Positions 12,401-23,944 of a DNA stretch of 64,000 bases are shown piece after piece. Origin of the DNA: Escallonia rubra (Eukaryota > Streptophyta > Magnoliopsida > Escalloniales > Escalloniaceae); NCBI GenBank assembly GCA_033065855.1, contig JAVXUO010000908.1, positions 310,001 to 374,000 on the forward strand. Reading direction: 5' to 3'. Below the pieces are notes generated by a model. The model ran no database searches. It was not told the DNA's origin and saw nothing but the letters and a program-made list of their open reading frames with translations. Position 1 is the stretch's first letter; the number at the start of each line of letters is the position of its first letter. The position numbers and the translations under genes are program-made.

Positions 12401-14456
12401 AGCTGATCCTATGGGATGAGTGTGTAACCACCAATTTTTAGCTGTGCTTACCACCATTGCAGCAGGTCCAGTATATCAATGTACACGAGAGCTGTAAATG
12501 AGCCAATCTCTTAGCTCGTTTAACAGTGCTCTGGCTTGGGCCTGCTTAAGTGAGCTCGTGCTCGTTATCGGCTTGTGCTCGTGATGAGCGTGGAAGAGCT
12601 CTTTCAAACTCTTATGCGCGAAGAATTCCTATTGGCTTGTCTCAGCTCATCTAACTAAATAAGCCGATCTCAAGAGCAATCTCCAATTTCACAGTTAACA
12701 ATTTTTGTTGTTTGCATATGGAAATGCTAATATTTAGTTTTGGTCGAATTTTGGGGCATTGAATTGAAGACAGTTGTGTCCTAAAGTGTATACTGTTACA
12801 ATATTTATGCTATATGTGCTTGTTCAGGAACATGGCGATGTCCAAGCTCGGGCCGCTTGGTTAACGAGGCTTAACTTTGGGATCAGGCTTGGATGGTTTA
12901 GTAAGTAACGAACACGAAAAAGTCGATTGCTTGTTCATGAAAAAGGTTATGCCAAGCGCGGCTTGTTTGTTAAACGAGCCCTAGCTTTGAGATCAAGCTC
13001 GGATGGTTTGGTAGAGGAACGAACACAAACGAGCCGATTCGTGAGCTTGTTCGTGAACTACTCGGTTTATTTGCAGCCCTACCGCGCTAGCGAAAATAAT
13101 TTCTGATGAAATTACTAGTTAGGTGCATGGCAAAGCAATTTATCTCAACTTGGATGACAGAACATGATTGATGGTGCTGGTATGCAGTTGGCTGGAGTAC
13201 AGTGTATAGGTCATTGGGTAAGGATGCTTTTTCTACTGGCCAAAGTTCATAGGGTAGGTTTATAGGATCCAATTGTGTAACTCCTCGCACCTCTCTCCTG
13301 CCTCCACTACACGCATGCATGTAACACAGTCCCTTTAGTATCATTTAATAGACCTCTCTTACACAAATATCTCGAAGTCTCGTAAAGAAACCAAGTAGTT
13401 TCAAACCAAGTATAATTTCAGAAACATCTTAGCTAATTTAAGAGCATATGTCATTTTTAGTAACGGAAAACGCTAACAGATCACTGAGCAGCAAGATGAT
13501 TTCCATACTGCAGGCTATGCATGTATCTGCTTTCCTTTTCTAGTTTCTTGATTACTGTATACTACTCAGGGCCCATCAGTGGACTTTTTCTCCAAAAGTA
13601 GTGAGACATCCAAAAGAGCACCAAGAGGGGGTGCAATATTTGTTTATAGGAAACGATTTGCAATAAGCTTGAAAGTTGTAACTTCAAGACACTTTATTCA
13701 CTAGGTTGCTTAAACTTTGTGTTGTCGGTCAGAAGTAGGAACTTTCATCCAAGTATCTCCAAAGTTCATGGTTTGCTACGACTCCAACTTTGACCTGGGA
13801 AGAAATCCGTTAGTCCAAGTTGAGGTGCCTTTTAATAAACACTCAGCAGTTGGAAGGGATTGTGCAATATGGAGCCAAAATGCCACGTCGACTAGGAGCT
13901 GCAGTGTTCAGGATTCATATCTTAATAACTTTTGCTACGTTTATTGAGTTCGTGTCTGTATGACTTAGAACAATCTGTTCGTGTTCTGAGATTTTTTTTC
14001 TGTTGGACTGCTGTTTCTAGATTTGATTTACTAGTATTTTATTTTTGTTTCCTTTGTTTCAGTACCCATGTTGTGTTGTGTATGATTTGCATGCATGAAT
14101 TAGTGAATTGCTACTTTCAAGTGTGAAAAGTTGTCTAACTTCGGCCCTGATACTGGTATCTTGATAATTGAAACAGCAGATTTGCAAGAAACCATGTCTC
14201 TTTGCTAGCCATTTGTGCATCCAGTTATGTGCTCAAGATATTGAGCCTGTACTGACAGATATCCGTTTCTGTTTTCTTTTCTGGTATGCAGACTCAGGAC
14301 AAGGAAGTAGAGGAATTAACAACGGAGTTGGAACGTGCGAATCAAAGGTGTGAAGCATATCGAACAAAACTGCTAGCAATATTGAAGGATATGGAGGAAC
14401 AGAAGTTGAAAATATCAGTGAGAGTCCAAAACGTCAGACTCGGTTGTTGGAGTTGA
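9445..14456 (+). CDS. FRS5-like: FAR1-related sequence protein (domesticated Mutator transposase), FRS5-like
   Basis: Nuclear transcription factor family derived from MULE transposases (FHY3/FAR1 family). Exon 1 is 9445-11586 and the last exon 14292-14456, both phase 0, giving about 768 residues. From the ATG at 9445 (context CACCATGG): acidic N terminus 1-60; FAR1 DNA-binding zinc domain about 83-170 with C118, C143, H166 and H168; MULE transposase core about 290-390 with VTFDTTYRTNRY (D296), SITTDQD (D358/D360) and HRFCKW; SWIM zinc finger at 586-600 (C586, C588, C598, H600); C-terminal coiled coil in the last exon (ELTTELERANQRCEAYRTK), ending VRVQNVRLGC. The donor after 11586 (GTCAGT) is inferred; without splicing the frame stops at 11613 and loses the coiled coil. 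The 2.7 kb intron holds a repeat element. The order of domains and FRS5-like identity are recalled, not aligned. Confidence 0.9.
12488..13082. mobile_element. Non-autonomous repeat with AGCTGTAAATGA/GCAGCCCT ends, copy 1
   Basis: About 595 bp in the FRS intron, beginning GAGCTGTAAATGAGCC and ending TTATTTGCAGCCCTA, that is, inverted ends. The body is full of GAGCTCG/ACGAGC and AACGAACACGAA words. A segment of about 120 bp is duplicated in tandem inside it (about 12840-12955 and 12955-13065, both with GGTTTAGT/GGTTTGGT and AACGAGC words). No target duplication could be recognised. Two sister copies occur at 52978 and 56946. The ends and the sister copy with a duplication suggest a hAT-type non-autonomous element. 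Confidence 0.6.
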
Positions 14457-15184
14457 ACTAAGGTGGGAAGCTGTGCAACTTCGGTTCATCATGTAAATTA
14501 CCAATAGCGAAAGTGGGAACGGCGAGGGGTCGGGTTACATAAATGGGCTCCCCCCCCCCCCTTCGCTTGCTCTACATACTTTCCAGTAGTGGCCGCTGGC
14601 TTGTGCAGGAAGCGGAGTCCTAAATGAACGTGTACTTGTAGATTAGTATCTTAGGTAGCTCAGAGGAGACAGTCTTGGTAAAATTACCCTAACAAAATTA
14701 CTTCTACTTAAAGAAGAGGTTAATATAACAGTTTGTTACTCAAAGTCCCTTATTTTGGTTTGTTGCCGGCGATTACTATGTTGGGCTTTCGACCTTGTTA
14801 GTTTCGGCCTTTTATTTCTGCAGCAGCATATGATACCCTCAAGTAACGAATTTATGGTCGGTTTGTTCGACCTTACTCTCGCAAATCCGTTGAAAATTGT
14901 ACTGACAGGAGTTATCGATCATGCATGTCAATCTCACGTATGGATTGCAGAGCGAAATAAGTGAGATATTGCAAGTTGCTTTTCAGGATTAGTGAGTGCT
15001 TATTGTGGAATGAAATTCAAAATTTCTAGATTTTCCAAACGTAGAAGAAAAGATACTCTCAAAAACTAGAAGGAAAAGTGAAAAGCCTAAACCTGAAATA
15101 TTAGAAAAGACGCAGGGGCATTTGTGGGAATGTTAGCTTCCGCGGTTATGACCGGGCAATTTGAATTTCAAAAGGGTGATGTTT
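14457..15184. other. FRS 3' flank and CDKB2 5' flank
   Basis: Noncoding, with an 11-base C run at about 14551. No gene or bordered repeat is recognised. Confidence 0.45.
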
Positions 15185-15233
15185 CCGTTGGTAGTCCTCC
15201 ACCACCACCAACATCAACGGTCATGTTATATAC
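15185..15233 (+). promoter_or_regulatory. MSA-like mitotic promoter cores and TATA box of CDKB2
   Basis: Two AACGG cores lie close together: CCGTTGG at 15185-15191 (CCAACGG on the minus strand) and AACGGTCA at 15216-15223. AACGG is the core of the MSA element, bound by three-repeat MYB factors and driving G2/M expression in plants. A TATA-like TTATATA at 15227-15233 follows within a few bases and lies about 120 bp before the ATG. The match to the full 11-base MSA consensus is partial in both, so function is inferred from position and gene identity. Confidence 0.5.
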
Positions 15234-15289
15234 AGCAGCCTTGCGCCCATTTCAACCTAAACCCCAGTTTCAGATCTCAGTTCCCGAGA

Positions 15290-15318
15290 ACACACACGCA
15301 CACACACACACACACACA
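15290..15318. repeat. (CA)n microsatellite in the CDKB2 leader
   Basis: An almost pure CA run, with one GC interruption, between the TATA-like box and the ATG. It probably sits in the 5' untranslated leader. Confidence 0.9.
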
Positions 15319-15354
15319 GACGAAAATATAGACAGAGAAGTTTAGAGAGGGGGA

Positions 15355-17308
15355 ATGGAGAAATCGGCGATGGAGGCATTTGAGAAGCTAGAGAAGGTGG
15401 GGGAAGGAACATACGGGAAGGTGTACAGAGCAAGAGAGAGAGCAACGGGAAAGATCGTGGCTCTCAAGAAGACGCGTCTCCACGAGGACGACGAAGGCGT
15501 CCCTCCCACCACTCTCCGCGAGATCTCCCTCTTGCGCATGCTCTCCAGGGATCCCCACGTCGTCCGGTATGTCTCTATCAATCTATCTCTCCTATTTTGC
15601 CGCTTCTGTTCCATGTGTTCAATCTCACAAATTTCATCTCGAATTCGATTATCTACTGTGTCAATTTGTAGTATTCGTGTTTCTAGGGTTTCAATTTCGC
15701 ATCACTTTTTTTGTGGCTTCGGCACCCTGGTGTGTTTGTTTATCAAAAATGTTATTTTCCTAGGACATGATATGGAACTTTGAATAATTCCGTTAAACTG
15801 GAAGTGTATAATAATGGACATGATAAGAAGATTTACAATATTTTTGACACTCATGATACTGTTGAAATTGAAACATCTGGAGAACGTTGTAATGAATATT
15901 TTCTCGTCACTTTGGGGATTTGTGAAGTTTTTTAGTTTGGCTTCTAAAGGTTGCTGTTAGTAACCTGTATGTAGGTGAATATTTGCTTGATGATTTGTGA
16001 CACTTATTTTAGGCTGATGGATGTGAAACAAGGCCAAAATAAAGAAGGGAAGACGGTTCTCTACTTGGTGTTCGAGTACATGGACACTGATCTTAAAAAA
16101 TTCATCAGGCCCTTCCGCCAAACCGGAGATTTAATTCCCACTGCAACCGTCAAGGTAGAGATGGTCATTATGGCTTACAGAATGGTCAAACATCTGGATA
16201 TCGAAAACTTATTTTTGTTTCTGAATTGCAGAGCTTGATGTACCAACTTTGCAAAGGTGTTGCTTTCATCCACGGTCACGGTGTTCTGCACAGGTACTCC
16301 CCCTTTTCAGTTCTTGATTCCTTTTATGAAGATCTCTTGGAAGTTCAGTGAATCAGGTTCTTTTATATATGGCTGCAACTCAGGGACCTTAAGCCTCACA
16401 ACCTTTTGATGGACCGAAAGACGACAATGCTGAAAATAGCAGATCTTGGACTCGCGAGAGCTTTTACTCTACCAATTAAGAAGTATACTCATGAGGTATC
16501 ATTCTTATTCTGCTATAGTTTGCACCAGTCAACCTGCAATCTTAAAATCTATTGCTGGCAGAGCTGAGCCTAAAAAGTTTGTGATTACATTGCAGATATT
16601 GACCCTGTGGTACAGAGCTCCTGAGGTCCTTATGGGGTCTACCCACTACTCAACAGCAGTAGACATGTGGTCTGTTGGCTGTATATTTGGTACAACTTCC
16701 CTTCACTGTCTTCAGAGAATCTTTTCTCCTTGACACACAGAACAGGGTAACTAAAGTGCATCGTTCCTTTTCCTTGATTTGCATTCTAGCTGAACTAGTC
16801 ACAAAACAAGCATTGTTTCCTGGAGATTCTGAGTTGCAACAGTTGCTGCACATTTTCAGGTTCAGTGGGATATACATTTGCTTTCAATTTGGCCTCTTCT
16901 GTTCTGCTATTTTGGGTACTTACTGCGTCTTGTATGGGCAATTCTGCTGCAGGTTGTTGGGTACGCCAAATGAGCAAGTCTGGCCAGGAGTAAGCCAGCT
17001 AAAGAATTGGCATGAGTACCCCCAGTGGAAACCTAAGCCACTGTCTTCAGCGGTCCCGAATCTCGACCAGGATGGACTAGACCTGCTATTGGTGCGCTAA
17101 TTTGTACATTTTATAAATGTTTTTAACTGACATGCAATCATTTATTCAAAAACAGAAGACATCAATGCATTTTTCACTTGTACTTGCATAAGATAGTTTT
17201 CTATTTTTGCAGAAAATGTTGCAGTATGAGCCATCAGAAAGGATTTCGGCAAAGAAAGCTATGGAACACCCTTACTTCGATGATGTTGCTAACAAGGCCG
17301 GTCTCTGA
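15355..17308 (+). CDS. CDKB2: Cyclin-dependent kinase B2
   Basis: Plant-specific mitotic Ser/Thr kinase that pairs with cyclins to drive G2/M. Eight exons: 15355-15566, 16013-16154, 16232-16293, 16384-16495, 16596-16689, 16790-16859, 16953-17091, 17213-17308. All borders are GT-AG and the frame closes exactly at 308 residues, the usual length. Glycine loop GEGTYGKV at 16-23, ATP-binding Lys 38, PPTTLRE cyclin-binding helix at 50-56 (the B2 signature; B1 has PPTALRE), HRDLKPHN with catalytic Asp 140, DLG at 159-161, activating Thr 174 in KKYTHE, APE as RAPEVLMG, and a C-terminal [17 protein letters not shown]-like promoter cores upstream fit G2/M expression. The convergent PILS gene ends about 610 bp downstream. 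No key residue is missing. Confidence 0.96.
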
Positions 17309-17714
17309 AGACCATAATTGACGTAGCATATCGGAATAGTAGTAGTTAGTGCTCGAATGATTTAGGAGCCAGCTCCAGTGAATTTTATTGCTTCTCTCGA
17401 GCATTTTCAGACATGTCAAAAACATGCACCTTAAGGTCTATTACAATTTGGTTTGCTTAATGCTTTTGCCTCCATAGTTTCATTGGTTAAGCTTAAAGCT
17501 TGTTTCTTCAGTGTGTTGTATTCATCTGCATATATATCATGCAGAAAACACAATAAATTCACCATGAATGAAAAGGGGTTACTAAATTAAGTAGCATTTT
17601 ACAAGAGGTTCCTTGATTGAGAAACTATATTGTTCGTCGAATAGGTTACAGTCGTCATATAATATGTGGAGCAAGGAATGTGATATTGGACCTCCGCTGG
17701 ATGCAGTTCTCCAG

Positions 17715-17805
17715 AGAAGAAACTAAGCTACTGGTCACTTGAAGATATAAGCAAGAGGCGAGTGATATTCAAGCCAGGTCCCAAGCATAACGCAGTAGCC
17801 ATCAT
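17715..17805 (-). pseudogene. Decayed copy of the last PILS coding exon
   Basis: On the minus strand this segment parallels the true last exon of PILS (17922-18046). Shared words are GGCTTGAATATCACTCGCC (true exon: GGCTTCAATATCACTTACG) and GTAGCTTAG (true: GTAGCTTAA), with similar spacing and similar bases after the stop. The copy has lost the reading frame in its first part. It lies 120-200 bp beyond the PILS stop, so it could sit in the 3' untranslated region. It looks like an old tandem duplication of the gene end. Confidence 0.6.
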
Positions 17806-17921
17806 TCTTCACAATTGGAAAACTTCCAAGTTTGTGATGAATAGCATAAAAATGTGCCTATCGATTTTGATGTTGAATCGATGTTGAATCTCTGCTGGGA
17901 AAATATGTTGAGCGAGACGAG

Positions 17922-20900
17922 TTAAGCTACCAGCCACATGAAGAAAGTTGACCAAAGCGTAAGTGATATTGAAGCCAAGGCATAAGTCCATAGCATAATA
18001 ACTGAACATTCGCTCTCACCAGCTCCAAATAACTGAGTAATAGTCCCTGCCAAAATAAAGCATCACCTCGTATTTAGATGTGGTAAGTCTTACTGTAGAG
18101 TCTCATTAGATTTATAGAACAACTAATCCTTACTGAAAAAATAACCCAGAGTTGATCTATTCTTCCACAAAATCCTTGAACCTAAACAGTTGAACGCACT
18201 TATACAAAACCTGCAACATTAGAGGAAGATGACCGGAGACTTTGTTCTCCTAATGTTTTTTGTTAGCTGCGATGCGGAGGGAGGTAGGAAGACATAGATC
18301 ACTCTCAAGATTCAATTTGAGTTTTCTTGTCACAGTACATCAGCAAGACCTTTTTTATATTTTATTTTTCTAAGCTGTACATTAGTCGTGGTTGTTTTGT
18401 TGGCGGGAAATCTAAGGAATAAAGTGTTTTCTTGTTGGCGGTGAAAGAAGAGGGAGGGGGGGGGTTAGGAAGTTGCTAGAGAGTGTGGAAGAGGAGAATT
18501 GAGATAAGAAGACATTTCTCTGCCGTGTCTTCTGAAAAGGTCAGCCACATTAGACGTAATAGAAAAGCAAATATACAACCAGGGAGAAGACGTAGCAATG
18601 AAAGAGAGGGCAGACACGTACTTTTGCAGTGAAAGGAGGCTGATGACTGTACCTATGTTCATCGCAGGTGGAAGTGCAAACTGGAGCAAAAGAACAAACT
18701 GATATAATGGATCTGAGTGCACCAAACCAAATTTAAGTGCTCCTCTAACAATGACAATTCCTATCAAAGGCAGGGCTACATAGCGAGCAACTATGATGCC
18801 AACAATAATGGATTTCTTAATTCCTGATCCGCGTAAACCTGAAAGTGAAGACCCAGAAAGAATCAGTAGGTATGTCAGCCTGGATTATAAAAGCCCGGGC
18901 CTAGTTAACCGTGAAAAGACCTGCCTTAGATACCTTTGAGAAGATTCCCTCCAACTATCAAAGTGAGAGCTGGTATGGCTCCATCTCTGCAGTCGTAGAG
19001 AAATGGTACAGGCATAGTAGTGCATATAAGAACACATAATGTCGCAGTTAGGAAGATAAATGAAACAAAGGAACCATAGTAAGGCCAATTAGCATGCATG
19101 ATTGTTGTGGTCAAACAGCTAGAGGCAAGTACAAATTGAACATAACTTGCCTAAATATCAAAGCAAATGAAAGGAAAACAAGTTTAGAGATAGGTTTGTA
19201 CCCAAGTAAAGTAGCAGAGTCTTGGATCACACGTAGAGGAGCTGCATCACCAATCAATAAGTTTCTGATTTGGGGTACAAGTCCGATTATGAACCCAACA
19301 ATCTGCAGAAGAAAAGACCAAGTAGTTTGGCCAATGTATCACGAGCATTGCTCAATGCGAAAGCAATGCACCTTCTAATGGACACACCAAGAAACTCTAC
19401 CATGTTGGGACACAACAACATGTAAAATGGTTTGGAAAAAGAAAACCAAGTAGACCTCCGTGTAATGACCACAATTTTGGTCTGAAAATGACCGAGCACC
19501 TAGTGCATCAATTTGGCAACTCACTTGCTTACTCATTTAGAATTAGCATTCAAAACTGCCAATGGCAGTTCTAATAAGCTCCTCCTCACAATTTCGACCA
19601 TGACATCCTAAATATATCTTCTTATCGTAATGAAGCCCCTCAACCAAGTTGTACAGTACGTCCTGCTGCTTTAGCTAAGAGCTCATCTTTAATTGACCAT
19701 GCTGGAAAGTTTTAAGGGGAAGAAGACAAAAAGAAACTTTTTTATATTAAATAAAAACTACTCTGTTTATGGGTAATTCGGTACGTTCGGGACATCTTCC
19801 CGCCCTGTGGCTATATTTGATATTGACATCGGTGTATTACATTGGTCTTGTTCCTTAAATACCTTTTACATCTATAAACCAATGTAGACAGTTGTCAACA
19901 AGAAAAAGAAAACAGCAGGGGTCATACCGCTCCAGTAGTTGAAGGTGCGAATAGTCTCTTCACATTGATCTTTCTTAACACTGTCTCGAAAAGTCGCTTA
20001 AACTTTTCTGCGATTGACAACTGCCAAAAAAATTTAAAGGTCACTAAGGAGAAAGATAATCAAACGAACACAGGGCCAGATATCTAACCAAGATTTAAAG
20101 TATAAGTTCTGACACTTCACTCCAAAAAGAGTAATATGTTTTCCGAAAAAATAAAGAAAAAAGAGAGAGGAAAAGTGAAACTCAAAAGGTTTCTATGAAG
20201 GTACGTTCATAGCAGTCGTAAACATAAGGAAGAGCTTCGTCGATTCTCATAAAAAAAATCATAAGAAGATTAGAAAGTGTAGATAAGTTTTTCGGTCATA
20301 AAACTGAATCACCCCTTACAGAATCATCACTCACCGTTAAGCTTTTATCGTAAGAGAGTGATAATTGTGGACAACAGCCTAAAAATGTATTGAATTAAGA
20401 AACTGCATGAAGTTTTGATGAATAATTGAAGGAATATTTTTCTCTTTCACTTAGCTAGGATCCGTTGAATGGACAAACGTATTCAGAAGTTTTTGATGCA
20501 GTAGCAACTAAATGCCTAGTAAGGCTGTCCAGGACCTGCAGGCCCGCCGAGCAGGCTACTTTAGCTTTTTATTTCATTATCCACTTTAGGTTGTGTGTGA
20601 CCTTTTTTCAACTTGGGCAACAGTAGAAATGTTGTAACACTGAAAATACTCTAATCTGATTGTGATGGCAGCCTTCTGAATTTTTTATCTTTAGACATCA
20701 GAATACTAACTGTGTTTCCCCTCTAGAAATTTTGTAACACTGAAAACAGCCTAATCTGGTGGCAGCCTTCTGAAATTTTTATCTCAGAATATCAGAATAC
20801 TAAATCTCTTGCGTCTTAGAACCCTGGAATCATATATCATATAGTTCCTTCTCACTTTCTGTGCTATTGCTGCTGTGGTTTCTCAATTTCCTACACAAAT

Positions 20901-23900
20901 TCTCCAAGTTGATCATAGACGAGGATATTGTCAAATATTCAACCATCATCTTTTCAAACTAACTTAGAGGGCTAGGGCCTAGGAAATCAAGATAATGTAC
21001 ACAACTCCATGCTTGATCAAATCTGAGATTATGATGCACGAATCAATTACTTCAGTGCCTCTTTTTTCTAGTTAGGGTTTCAACAATGTTCACAGGACTA
21101 AGAATAAACTATATGCGGGCTTCCCATCTAGCAAATATATTAAAGAGATAATAAAGATTCGAAAGGAAAAATAACCTGCGCTTTTCCGTCCAATGTAGTG
21201 CACGGCAATGCGTACTTATCTACAAGACCCACTGAGTCTTTCGAAGAAAGTAGTGGTTCCGTGCAACTCTCCGGTTGTGATATTGAGGATTCACTTGAAG
21301 ACTTGCTATCATGGGGGGAACTGATTATTTCTACTTCTATTGAGCTTGCTCTTGAAGATATCCTCACGATATTATACACATAAGACCACAAATATATGGC
21401 TCCTATCTGAAAGTCCAACAACAGCAAGATGAAGACATATCAATAAATGCCTTGACACCAATGAATACTAAGAGAAATTTAGGAAGCATTTCATGAAAAC
21501 ACTGGATGAAACCAATTATGTTACGAATTGTACATAAAACATGCTGATTCACAACTAGCTAGAACTAAGTGGTTTTTTTTATGGCAAAGAGGTTAAAAGG
21601 GTAGGTAGCACCCCAACTCCAATCCTAAGGGGGTAGCCCAACTTATAGTCTCGAAGTGCCCAAGTACATTTGTTTATCAAGAACAGTGTGGAGGGATGAA
21701 CCTGGACTTCTGCACTCAATGATAGCTTCCCAGGTGTAATGTACGCTGATCCACCTGCCTCAGTGGTGATAATGATCTGCTACTAGTTTTAACGTCCATT
21801 TTTAAGACACAGAAATTCGCATTATTCTGAAACATTTTCTCGATAGAACGCATACAAGAAGTATGTCATCAAGTGAATTTATCTTCACATAACTGTGGCT
21901 GCTCGCTTTCTCCGATATTAACAAATCCCTTTTGTTTTTATTGTGGTTCAAAAGAATTGAAAAACCTTACAGCCATCGAAAGTGAGGCGTAAGCCATTCC
22001 ATATGTATGACAGACGTCGGGAGCTCCAAATGGGCTTCCTTTCTCTTTGCAGACTGCTGGAATGATAATGAGAAGCATATTGCCCAAGTTACCTGTTCCA
22101 TAAAGAAAAAAAGTAATAAATACGTGTAGTCATTTGCAAAGAAGAGCAAAACGTCCAGCATGTTTGTAGGGTTGTATACAACCAAATGTTTTTAAGAGCT
22201 GAAAAACTCTTACTGAACTGTTCCTGATACAACCACGACCATATTTGCCTAGTTCACCTGCTGAAACTCCAATACTTACTGGAGCAGGCATCAGTGTTTC
22301 ATTGGAAATGAGGCTTCACTTCCATTTGAGATATTTAAGCTGAATGAGGCAGCAGCCCTTTGAGTGCAGATCAGGTTACAATTGAGAGAGAATGTTCAGA
22401 GTTATTGCATCTTACTAAGCCACAGATCTATCTACCATTCCATGTTTGAATTTTCATTCAGGCTCTTTCTTTTCGCATCATTCCAGTGTCGAGAAATATA
22501 GACTTGCGGATTGAATAGAACTTCTCAGCTACTTTATGGAAATTGACCCTCCCCAAGGTCAAAATTCTTTCACCCAAGTAGTTCATGCCCATGACAAGTA
22601 AAGATTCATTTTTGGTGTATCAAAAGAGTTAAAACGACATTATCAAAACCTCTAAGAAGATGTCAAGAGAAGAAATGATTCACCTGCAGCACAACAACCT
22701 ACTACAAGACCTCGCAAATTTTTTGGAGCTCTCGTAAGTTGGATAACCACCCACCCAAGTCCTGATCCAATAATAAATGTGATGAGGATATTGAACGGCA
22801 TGAACCACCTAGACATTCAGCCAGCATTAGTACTATATAGTAGGATAAAGAGCCAGAGTTAACTTAAAATGGGACGGACAAACTTCGATATTTACGAGGT
22901 CAAAATGACAAGCAGAAGAACTCACAACTTAGCCATGCTTTCGTATGTTATTGTTTTCGCCAAATTGCTGCCAACTAGTGCTGGGTTGAACACAAAAAAA
23001 ACAATCTGCTCATGCATGAAACACGTTAGTCAGTGTCAAATGGAGAAATAATTCTTTAAACTGCAGAGCTTCCACCCATAGATTAATATTGGAAAAAGTG
23101 TTGTCTTGGAAAATGCTTCTTGTGTTTTCTTTTTATTACTTTTTTGCATTTTAAAGAAGGTGGAGACACTTTAAGCTTCATCTGCTCTTAATCTTTGACT
23201 ATGGCTTAGATAAAATAGGAAAGAATAACCAGAGTTCCAGTGGTATATCAACAGCATCTAATACCACTCCTACTATGGTATAATTTGTTCACATTCTGCT
23301 TCAAAAATACAAAGAAACATCACATGTAAACTCTTTCAGATATCTTATAGAAGACTCTTAGCTGGTCATCGGTTAGTACTTAACCACGTTGTAGTGACAC
23401 AAACAGGAGTGTAGCCTTATCCACAGTGCACTGGGCAAATGTCATCCTGAAGGTGGTAAGCTTTGAAATACATTCTAGGTAACCTATTATGAATCCCCCA
23501 ACTTTCCATTGTTGCAATCAATCATAGAATTATAAAATATACCAAGAAATCATTCAAGCATAAGCAATGAGAACGAGAATATCAGAACGTAAGGCACTGG
23601 AGATGATATAATTTCAGAACCGAAGATTTGGCTAATTGCATTTCCTTCAGGCTTCAACTCAGTTAACGCTTCAGGACGAGCGGAAAACAAGTTAGCCGTG
23701 AAAGTTGTCTTCATTTTGGGAAATTATGAGAACATAACAACCAAAAGACCAAGGCAAGACTGCAGAATCAAGTAAAATTTTGAAAAGCCTGCATGTACTG
23801 GGCACTTACATTGTTCACATGCTTCCTTGCATCATCCCCTAGTATATTAATATGATCCAATGCGATAAATGACCCAAGTGCAGTCACCAATAGCACTTTC

Positions 23901-23944
23901 AGGACCGGAATTGATGCAGCAACAAAGAGATCTAGGAGTCCCAT
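17922..23944 (-). CDS. PILS: PIN-LIKES (PILS) auxin carrier family protein
   Basis: Membrane transporter of the auxin efflux carrier fold; characterised PILS proteins sit in the endoplasmic reticulum and lower nuclear auxin signalling. Ten coding exons in gene order: 23944-23810, 23005-22926, 22808-22684, 22092-21971, 21406-21176, 20020-19928, 19302-19202, 18986-18934, 18838-18653, 18046-17922. All are GT-AG and phases match throughout, giving 416 residues, the normal length. Recognisable segments: MGLLDLFVAASIPVLKVLL (start), IVFFVFNPALVGSNLAKTIT, NLRGLVVGCCAAGNLGNMLL, ACKEKG-like VCKEKGSPFG, SYVYNIVRISS, then a hydrophilic Ser/Glu-rich loop (about 165-231), LIVGGNLLKGLRGSGIKKS, FALPPAMNIGTITQLFGAGE and the end TFFMWLVA. 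Closest remembered relatives are the PILS1/3/5/7 group. The 804-bp first intron holds a short unexplained open frame. Confidence 0.95.
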
